A stretch of 11,315 bases of DNA from Desulfobacteraceae bacterium (GTDB lineage: Bacteria > Desulfobacterota > Desulfobacteria > Desulfobacterales > UBA11574), in NCBI GenBank assembly GCA_029857875.1, contig JAOUGB010000031.1, positions 1 to 11,315 on the forward strand. Direction: 5' to 3'. How positions within the stretch are numbered: position 1 is the stretch's first letter; each line of letters begins with the position of its first letter. Of this stretch, positions 7,024 through 11,315 are shown one piece after another. Made by a program: the position numbers and the translations under genes. Below the pieces are notes generated by a model that did not search any database, had not been told where the DNA came from, and worked only from the letters and a program-made list of their open reading frames with translations.

Positions 7024-8805
7024 ATGAATGGTTTTTACGGCAGATATTTAAAAATCGATCTAACCGATGAAAAGTTTGATCTCGTGCCTTTAAATGACGA
7101 GGTCCTTTTAACATATCTTGGTGGGAAAGGTTTGGCCTCTTACCTCCTTTATTCGATAAATCCTCCGGGCGTCGATCCGCTGTCGCCGGACAATTGCCTG
7201 ATTCTTACCACCGGACCCATTACCAACAGCAGGATATGGGGCTCAAGCCGGTATGGTGTATTTACAAAGTCACCCCAAACCGGTTTTTATTCGGAATCAT
7301 ATGCCGGCGGGAAAGTACCGGAAGCCATCGATTCTTCAGGGTTTGACGCCATTGTTGTTACGGGCAAAAGCAAACGTCCGACCGTGGTTCTCGTACAGCC
7401 TGATGGTGCCGAATTCTTTGATGCTTCAGATATTTGGGGGATGGATACCTATGAAACCGAAGATACCGTGAATCGAAAATACGGTGATACCGGTCCTGGG
7501 TCAGAAAAATCGGGTGCTGTTGTCATCGGTCCCGCCGGAGAAAACCGTGTTCGATTTGCGGTGATCGAAAACGATTACTGGCGATCGGCAGGAAGAACTG
7601 GCGTTGGAGCTGTTATGGGATCGAAACACCTCAAGGCCATCGTATTTAAGGGCGATAAAAGGCGCGCTCTTTTCGATGCCAAAGGTGTGAAGCGTTTTTC
7701 AAAGGAAGTCGCTGAAGAATCAAAGAATAATCCGGTGGTTCAGGCATACAGAAACATGGGGACGTCCTTGATGGTAAGAAAAATCAATCAAGCAAAAGCG
7801 TTTCCAACTAAATATTGGTCTAAAGGGTTTTTCGATCAATGGGAAAAGATCAGTGCCAAGGCCTTGCACAGACAATGTCATGTTCAGCCACGGGCCTGTG
7901 CAAAGTGCTTTATTGCATGCGGCAGAATGGCCACGGTGTTAAACGGCCGCCATGCCGGTCTGGTGATCGAAGGACCGGAATACGAGACCATATTTGCCTT
8001 TGGCGGGCTTTGCATGATCGACAGTATCGAGGAGATCGCGTATTTAAACGACATCTGTGACCGTTTCGGTATGGATACCATATCTGCGGGGAACCTGTGC
8101 GGGCTAACCATTGAAGCTGTCAGAAAGAGAAAGATTGATGTTAAGGTCGATTACGGCGATGTGGATGCCATTGCAGGTTTGCTTAAAAAAATTGCAGACA
8201 GGCAGGGTATCGGAGACATTCTGGCCCGGGGAATTAAACATGCGGCAAACGTCTGGGGTATGGAAGATATGGCGGTGCATGTCAAGGGCCTTGAACCGCC
8301 GGGTTATGATCCCAGGGTTCTTAAAGGCAGTGGGCTGGCATTTGCCGTCTCAGACCGAGGCGCATGTCATTTAAGGGCGACGTTTCACAACCCCGAATTG
8401 AAAGGAATGATCAATCCGGAAGCTACAAAAGGGAAAGCTGGGCTTTTGATTGATTTTGAAGATCGACTGACGCTGATGGACGCTTTTATTTTATGCCGGT
8501 TTTTCAGAGACATCTATCCATGGGACCGGTTGAGCCGGATAATTGAGATGACCACCGGTTTAAAAGCAGATAAAGCGGCGTTGCAAAAGATTGCTTCCGA
8601 GATATCCACACTGACGCGCTGTTTTAACATTCGGGAAGGGCTCAAATCTGAAGACGATAACCTTCCCACACGCTTTTACAGAGAAATCCTCAAAACAGGG
8701 CACGTTGTTAAAGAAACAGATTTGGCGGCAATGCTAAAAGATTATTACACCCTTCGTGGTTGGAATGAAAACGGAGTCCCCAAAGTAAAACCGGCTATTT
8801 CATAA
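7024..8805 (+). CDS. Aldehyde:ferredoxin oxidoreductase family protein (tungsten bis-pterin, 4Fe-4S)
   Basis: A 593-aa AOR-family enzyme, close to the usual length of about 600 aa. The family oxidises aldehydes to carboxylic acids, or runs in reverse, using a tungsten bis-molybdopterin cofactor and one [4Fe-4S] cluster with ferredoxin as partner in the cytoplasm. The N terminus (FYGRYLKIDLT) is a typical family start. Cluster ligands are visible at Cys292, Cys295 and Cys299 (CxxCxxxC) and Cys491, almost the same spacing as in the Pyrococcus furiosus enzyme (288, 291, 295, 494). Pterin-contact segments include the MDTISAGN region (Asp351) and DAFILC (Asp486). EGPEYE, GYDPR (427-431) and DRGACHLRA are characteristic of the family. 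The start at 7024 has no convincing ribosome site. No MoaD-like or ferredoxin partner is adjacent, so it appears monocistronic. The substrate cannot be told from sequence; it may be another subgroup of tungsten oxidoreductases. Confidence 0.92.
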   Translation: MNGFYGRYLKIDLTDEKFDLVPLNDEVLLTYLGGKGLASYLLYSINPPGVDPLSPDNCLILTTGPITNSRIWGSSRYGVFTKSPQTGFYSESYAGGKVPEAIDSSGFDAIVVTGKSKRPTVVLVQPDGAEFFDASDIWGMDTYETEDTVNRKYGDTGPGSEKSGAVVIGPAGENRVRFAVIENDYWRSAGRTGVGAVMGSKHLKAIVFKGDKRRALFDAKGVKRFSKEVAEESKNNPVVQAYRNMGTSLMVRKINQAKAFPTKYWSKGFFDQWEKISAKALHRQCHVQPRACAKCFIACGRMATVLNGRHAGLVIEGPEYETIFAFGGLCMIDSIEEIAYLNDICDRFGMDTISAGNLCGLTIEAVRKRKIDVKVDYGDVDAIAGLLKKIADRQGIGDILARGIKHAANVWGMEDMAVHVKGLEPPGYDPRVLKGSGLAFAVSDRGACHLRATFHNPELKGMINPEATKGKAGLLIDFEDRLTLMDAFILCRFFRDIYPWDRLSRIIEMTTGLKADKAALQKIASEISTLTRCFNIREGLKSEDDNLPTRFYREILKTGHVVKETDLAAMLKDYYTLRGWNENGVPKVKPAIS

Positions 8806-8810
8806 ACTCG

Positions 8811-8828
8811 GAAATCCCGAAGGGTTTC
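8811..8828 (+). terminator. Short stem-loop after the AOR gene, no clear U-tract
   Basis: GAAA-T-CCC, a three-base loop GAA, then GGG-TTTC form a seven-base-pair stem with one bulge, six bases after the AOR stop codon. No run of T follows, so it may not be a true intrinsic terminator. Its 3' half overlaps the start of the long inverted-repeat element at 8824. Confidence 0.3.
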
Positions 8829-8948
8829 AAATGGTGACAATTATTTGCATAAATACATTCACCTATTGGATGAGACCTATTAGCGATTTTAGCAATGTAT
8901 ATTTATCCATAATTATTAATTTTTTATATTCCTGTCACTATTTGAAAC
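8824..8948. repeat. 125-bp imperfect inverted-repeat element (MITE-like or long hairpin)
   Basis: The ends are GTTTCAAATGGTGACA (8824-8839) and the inverted copy TGTCACTATTTGAAAC (8933-8948), 16 bp with one mismatch. Inside, the left arm ATTATTTGCATAAATACATT (about 8840-8859) matches the complement of the right arm (8894-8917) imperfectly, with small gaps and about 15 extra AT-rich bases on the right. The whole can fold as a long hairpin with a centre near 8860-8893. No coding capacity or obvious target-site duplication is visible. It may be a non-autonomous mobile element, a bidirectional transcription-end structure, or a regulator-binding dyad. Confidence 0.55.
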
Positions 8949-8978
8949 GCTCAGTTTAGGTAAAAATTAGGAGGAAAC

Positions 8979-9111
8979 ATGGATCTCAATCATAGATTTC
9001 TAATGGAGAAAGCCGGGGTTACCATCAAAAACTGAAGGTCAATTATTTCCGATTTACATTCGAAATCGTAAATGCTACTGGTATAATTTCAATTCAGACA
9101 CGAGGTCTTGA
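8979..9111 (+). pseudogene. Probable frameshifted small protein gene
   Basis: AGGAGG (8969-8974) lies four bases before ATG 8979. The first frame reads 18 codons, beginning MDLNHRFLMEKAGVTIK, and stops at TGA 9033-9035. At the AAAAA run (9027-9031), skipping one A opens the next frame, which continues TEGQLFPIYIRNRKCYWYNF and then a few residues to TGA 9109-9111. The joined product would be about 43 aa and looks protein-like. I infer a single-base insertion in an A-tract (real or a sequencing error), less likely programmed frameshifting. The intact alternative is an 18-aa peptide. The family is not recognised. Confidence 0.4.
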
Positions 9112-9293
9112 CCGGAAAACCGAATAGATGGGGAAGAGACAAACACAATATGTTGTAGCTTAGAGCACACTTCCATATCTTTATTAAGGTTATTCTCCTT
9201 CTTAGATTTCTTGATCGAATAGCAACCCTTCGATATTACATAAAATATCATATGCTGATAAGTTATTACAAGATATCAAAATTCAAAAAACAT

Positions 9294-9324
9294 TTGACTC
9301 AATATGCGAGCATGAATCCATAAT
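9294..9324 (+). promoter_or_regulatory. Possible sigma-70 promoter upstream of the 96-aa gene
   Basis: TTGACT (9294-9299) and CATAAT (9319-9324) each match five of six consensus bases, but the spacer is 19 bp, longer than optimal. It would give a leader of about 120 nt containing the hairpin at 9364-9391. Confidence 0.3.
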
Positions 9325-9361
9325 TGTTATTTATTAATTCCATTTGGGCATGTTATACAGT

Positions 9362-9410
9362 CGTCTATTAAATTATCATGCATTAAATAGAAAAAAGACG
9401 TCTATTCAAT
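9362..9410. repeat. Duplicated 12-mer and AT-rich hairpin upstream of the 96-aa gene
   Basis: CGTCTATTAAAT (9362-9373) is repeated as CGTCTATTCAAT (9399-9410), one mismatch in 12. The first copy also pairs with ATTAAATAGA (9382-9391), nine of ten bases, around an eight-base loop that includes ATGC. This could be an operator or a leader hairpin, but in AT-rich DNA chance is possible. Confidence 0.3.
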
Positions 9411-9453
9411 AAACAATGATATGCTTAAGTGATAAAAAAGCTAAAGGTGGGAA

Positions 9454-9744
9454 ATGTTCGAGGCACACGAAGGAACTCTCCAACTTAAACACAAATATCA
9501 AGAAACATATAAATGGCTTGAGAAACTTGGACCTTCAGAGCTAATGACCAAGAGAGGAACCGATTTTATTGCGAAAGCTGAAATAACTCAAAAAGGACCT
9601 CACACCGGTGAAAAAGTAATACGGTTCATGCAGGATAATAAAGAGTATGCCAGAGCATATGAGTGTTGTTGGGGCCGTTACTATAATTGTAACCGAACCC
9701 GTATTGGTATGTATTGTGTCGCGCTTGATGCTGCTATTGTGTGA
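9454..9744 (+). CDS. Unrecognised 96-aa protein with a cysteine-rich C terminus
   Basis: A small soluble protein with no signal peptide or membrane segment. The N-terminal half is charged and helix-prone (about residues 8-30); the C-terminal half looks beta-rich. It has a compact ECCWGRYYNCNRTRIGMYC stretch with four cysteines in a C-C-x7-C-x8-C pattern, suggesting metal binding or disulfides. The ATG at 9454 is preceded by AAGGTGGG, so AGG is about six bases upstream. The gene is alone, 69 bp before khpA on the same strand. I do not recognise the family. The clustering of Cys, Trp, Asn and Arg suggests a conserved functional core rather than a random ORF. Confidence 0.65.
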   Translation: MFEAHEGTLQLKHKYQETYKWLEKLGPSELMTKRGTDFIAKAEITQKGPHTGEKVIRFMQDNKEYARAYECCWGRYYNCNRTRIGMYCVALDAAIV

Positions 9745-9812
9745 TCTCAAATTATCATTTGGTGTTCTAAACAAACGCTAATCTGACATTATCAAGATAG
9801 GAAACCGACCCC

Positions 9813-10043
9813 ATGAAAGATCTATTAATTAAAATTGTAAAAGCACTTGTCGACAACCCGGAACAGGTTCAGGTTAATGAAATTGAGAGTACCCAAACCG
9901 TTGTATTGGAACTAAGGGTGGCTAAAAGTGATATGGGCAAAATCATCGGTAAACAGGGCAAAACAGCCCATGCCATCAGGACTGTATTAAATGCAGCTTC
10001 CGGGGGGGCTGGGAAAAGATACGTGCTTGAGATTATTGATTGA
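9813..10043 (+). CDS. khpA: KhpA-type KH-domain RNA-binding protein
   Basis: A 76-aa single KH-domain protein. The RNA-binding GxxG loop is Gly46-Lys-Gln-Gly49 within MGKIIGKQGKTAHAIRT, the signature of KhpA (YlqC). KhpA binds RNA, usually as a homodimer or with KhpB, and affects cell division and small-RNA metabolism in several bacteria. The length and the start (MKDLL) match the family; AGGA lies about ten bases upstream of the ATG. In most bacteria khpA sits between rpsP and rimM in the rpsP-rimM-trmD-rplS operon. Here none of those genes is adjacent; the neighbours are small orphan genes. This suggests a stand-alone or second copy. Whether a canonical khpA exists elsewhere in the genome cannot be seen. 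Confidence 0.88.
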   Translation: MKDLLIKIVKALVDNPEQVQVNEIESTQTVVLELRVAKSDMGKIIGKQGKTAHAIRTVLNAASGGAGKRYVLEIID

Positions 10044-10331
10044 TGTGGTGAAACAAGAAGTATTTGGCTTGATAATGACTATTTAAAAGATATCTGTATT
10101 AACATAAAATTTTGAATACTGGTAAGCTGTATGCAAAATTTTGATTTCAGTTAGAAATCTCTAATTTTTGGAAATGCATGCTTGAGGCACGCTATACGTT
10201 AATCAAACCCACCTCTCCTCTTCTTTAAAAATTCTACAATGCGCCTGTCTATGTAAAATAACTCCTAATTACATGTGATTTGCTTTACAATTATATAATT
10301 TTTTATATGAATCAGCGCGACTATTCTTACA

Positions 10332-10371
10332 CAACAATTGATGTAACTATTTAACATATAAGCAATTGTTG
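10332..10371. repeat. Perfect 9-bp inverted repeat upstream of the STAS-like gene
   Basis: CAACAATTG (10332-10340) and CAATTGTTG (10363-10371) are exact complements separated by 22 bp. The dyad centre is about 61 bp before the start predicted from the sigma-54-like element downstream, a place where an activator or repressor could bind. It could also form an RNA hairpin. Confidence 0.4.
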
Positions 10372-10386
10372 CCTAAACATATGTAT

Positions 10387-10402
10387 TTGCATGATTTTTG
10401 CA
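10387..10402 (+). promoter_or_regulatory. Sigma-54-like promoter upstream of the STAS-like gene
   Basis: TTGCAT, five bases, then TTGCA matches the -24/-12 pattern TGGCAC-N5-TTGCA at all but two positions, with exact spacing. The deviation at one of the two conserved -24 guanines weakens the call. Transcription would start near 10413, leaving a leader of about 37 nt. A TATAAT at 10418-10423 is an alternative sigma-70 -10 box without a good -35 box at normal spacing. Confidence 0.35.
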
Positions 10403-10449
10403 AGGTATAGTAAATTATATAATGAAATCAAAAACCAGGAGGCAAATTC

Positions 10450-10725
10450 ATGGCATCAAATTTCCAAATTTCTTCTTTTAAAACCAAGGACAACCTCCAC
10501 CTGAAATTGTATGGTGATTTTGATGTAAATTCTGCACAAGAATTGACCAACACTTTGCTAATGCATGGTGCCGGTTATTGGGATATATTTATAGACACTA
10601 ATAACCTAGAGACAATTCATCCATTTGGTAGAGATACGCTTCAAATGAATCTCCGTAATTTCAAAAAGCAATTAAACAACCTTTTTTTTATTGGTGCAAA
10701 TAAACATAAAATTGCACCAAATTAG
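10450..10725 (+). CDS. Small STAS-like domain protein (anti-sigma-factor-antagonist fold)
   Basis: A 91-aa protein with STAS-fold features: strand LHLKLYGDFD (16-25), then a helix with NSAQELTNTLL (27-37), strand DIFIDTNNLETI (45-56), helix PFGRDTLQMNL (58-68), and a final hydrophobic strand LFFIGA (78-83). STAS proteins relay signals by binding anti-sigma factors or other partners, usually controlled by phosphorylation of a Ser/Thr in a DSSG-like loop. At that place this protein has THPFGRD-like residues (ETIHPFGRD, 54-62), with no Ser at the usual site, so regulation by phosphorylation is unlikely. The ATG at 10450 has AGGAGG (10437-10442) seven bases upstream, an excellent ribosome site. 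No anti-sigma kinase or phosphatase gene is visible nearby. A STAS-like fold is inferred from pattern only. Confidence 0.65.
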   Translation: MASNFQISSFKTKDNLHLKLYGDFDVNSAQELTNTLLMHGAGYWDIFIDTNNLETIHPFGRDTLQMNLRNFKKQLNNLFFIGANKHKIAPN

Positions 10726-10793
10726 GAGCAGTTGCGTCGATTAATGTCGGCTGGTTTGGAATCCTTATGTAATAACGCAATTAAATGCCGCCC

Positions 10794-10900
10794 AACTCTC
10801 ATAAAAACGAGTTCTTTTCAATCAATAGACAGACTGAGGGACCGGGGTGGAGAAGCGACCTCTGATGTAGAACTCACCTACAAATTGGATCTCTAACCCG
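10794..10900 (+). other. Possible structured leader before the FnIII-like gene
   Basis: AACTC (10794-10798) can pair with GAGTT (10809-10813), a stem followed by CTTTTC. Alternatively GAGTTCT (10809-10815) can pair with AGAACTC (10869-10875), which would block the small hairpin TGTAG/CTACA (10866-10870 with 10878-10882). A CGGG (10843-10847 region) can also pair with CCCG (10897-10900). The mutually exclusive pairings resemble an attenuator, but they were found by eye and match no riboswitch class I know. Confidence 0.25.
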
Positions 10901-10918
10901 TAAAAAAGACAAGATGCT

Positions 10919-11315
10919 ATGAAAAGAGTGGGAAAAATATTTTGGGGAGTGTTGTGTATGATTTTGGTGTTTGCGTTTTCCCATGCCTCCGAAATACACT
11001 GGGTAACATCTAATAAGGTTACAGTTGAGTGGGATGCACCGACAACTTATGTGAATGGCGTCCCGATAAAACCAGGATACGAATTACGGTATTTCGTATA
11101 CCTTGATGAAGATGTGGATAAAAATCATAAAAATAAGGTGCTCATGAGCAAAGAGCCAATTGCTTCAACAAACTATCAAATAGTATTTAATAAACAGGGT
11201 CGATATTTTGTTGGCGTTAAAGCCGCACTTTACAAAGTTGAAGGTGGAAAAATAAGTGGTGTTCCAGAATCAGAAAGTGAGATTTCATGGTCGTATCGCA
11301 AAACTTGCACCAACA
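10919..11315 (+). CDS. Secreted fibronectin type III-like protein, 3' end outside the window
   Basis: The frame from ATG 10919 is open to the window edge, giving at least 132 residues. An N-terminal signal peptide is clear: MKRVGK, a hydrophobic core (IFWGVLCMILVFAF) and a likely cleavage after SHA at residue 23. After it comes a beta-sandwich pattern typical of a fibronectin type III domain (about 28-125): VTVEWDAPT (34-42), YELRYFVYLD (54-63), YFVGVKAA (96-103) and a final SEISWS (120-125). Such secreted FnIII modules mediate protein or surface binding. The ribosome site before 10919 is weak; an ATG at 10958 with GGGGAG upstream is an alternative, but it would shorten the signal peptide and drop its positive charges. 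Cys130 near the edge hints at further structure. The domain call is inferred from the strand pattern; the full size is unknown. Confidence 0.65.
   Translation, partial: MKRVGKIFWGVLCMILVFAFSHASEIHWVTSNKVTVEWDAPTTYVNGVPIKPGYELRYFVYLDEDVDKNHKNKVLMSKEPIASTNYQIVFNKQGRYFVGVKAALYKVEGGKISGVPESESEISWSYRKTCTN

Larger units (their letters stand above)
8806..9453. other. AT-rich intergenic region between the AOR gene and the 96-aa gene
   Basis: About 650 bp without a conventional gene. It holds a stem-loop after the AOR stop, the inverted-repeat element (8824-8948), a tiny ORF with a strong ribosome site and its apparent frameshifted continuation (8979-9111), and a small hairpin with duplicated CGTCTATT motifs (9362-9410). 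Between 9112 and 9290 nothing further was recognised. Confidence 0.6.
10044..10449. other. AT-rich intergenic region between khpA and the STAS-like gene
   Basis: About 400 bp without a gene. It contains two copies of AAAATTTTGA (10106-10115 and 10135-10144), a perfect 9-bp inverted repeat (10332-10371), and promoter-like elements near 10387-10423. No RNA gene or intrinsic terminator was recognised. Confidence 0.55.

Noticed and set aside
8811..8834. Confident intrinsic terminator after the AOR gene
   Set aside because: A stem exists but no U-tract follows, so it is listed only as a low-confidence stem-loop.
9541..9774. 77-codon minus-strand frame over the 96-aa gene
   Set aside because: The plus-strand frame has a ribosome site and a structured cysteine core; the antisense frame has neither.
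10106..10144. Direct repeat AAAATTTTGA as a CRISPR-like or iteron array
   Set aside because: There are only two short AT-rich copies with no regular spacing and no Cas or Rep gene nearby.
10780..10910. c-di-GMP (GEMM) riboswitch before the FnIII-like gene
   Set aside because: I compared it with the GEMM core (GACGCAAAG and tetraloop-receptor segments) and found no match, only simple pairings.

Overview
The window looks like a chromosomal segment of a Gram-negative, strictly anaerobic bacterium. The best guess is a sulfate-reducing or syntrophic member of the Desulfobacterota. The reasons are a tungsten-type aldehyde:ferredoxin oxidoreductase, an AmmeMemoRadiSam gene set, a divergent polysaccharide deacetylase, an envelope-directed protein set, and moderate GC with an AT-rich tail. 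This placement is an inference from gene content; there is no rRNA or other phylogenetic marker.

Positions 1-1505: the 3' part of a divergent polysaccharide deacetylase (YibQ/PF04748 type), then a small membrane protein resembling CPBP (CAAX-like) intramembrane proteases but lacking the first glutamate of its key motif.

Positions 1550-6373: a near-consensus sigma-70 promoter drives a compact three-gene operon with overlapping ends. It encodes (i) a Sec-signal-bearing Memo-AMMECR1 fusion, (ii) a polytopic membrane protein with a central spermidine-synthase-like domain that has lost the catalytic acidic pair, and (iii) a radical SAM enzyme with a textbook twin-arginine signal. This is the three-part AmmeMemoRadiSam system with two unusual properties: envelope-targeting signals, and a membrane SAM-fold protein inserted between its parts. 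A Shine-Dalgarno plus ATG at the Memo/AMMECR1 junction could also yield a signal-less AMMECR1. This is the most interesting part of the window.

Positions 6378-8805: a small zinc-ribbon/winged-helix protein on the minus strand, with its own near-consensus promoter, lies back-to-back with a complete aldehyde:ferredoxin oxidoreductase gene (AOR family, W-bis-pterin and 4Fe-4S).

Positions 8806-11315: an AT-rich, sparsely coding tail. It contains a 125-bp imperfect inverted-repeat element; a tiny ORF with an excellent ribosome binding site that appears to be a frameshifted small gene; an unrecognised 96-aa cysteine-rich protein; a stand-alone KhpA-type KH RNA-binding protein; a small STAS-like protein preceded by a near-sigma-54 promoter and a perfect 9-bp inverted repeat; and the 5' end of a secreted fibronectin-III-like protein that runs off the window. 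No tRNA, rRNA, CRISPR array, integrase or transposase was seen.
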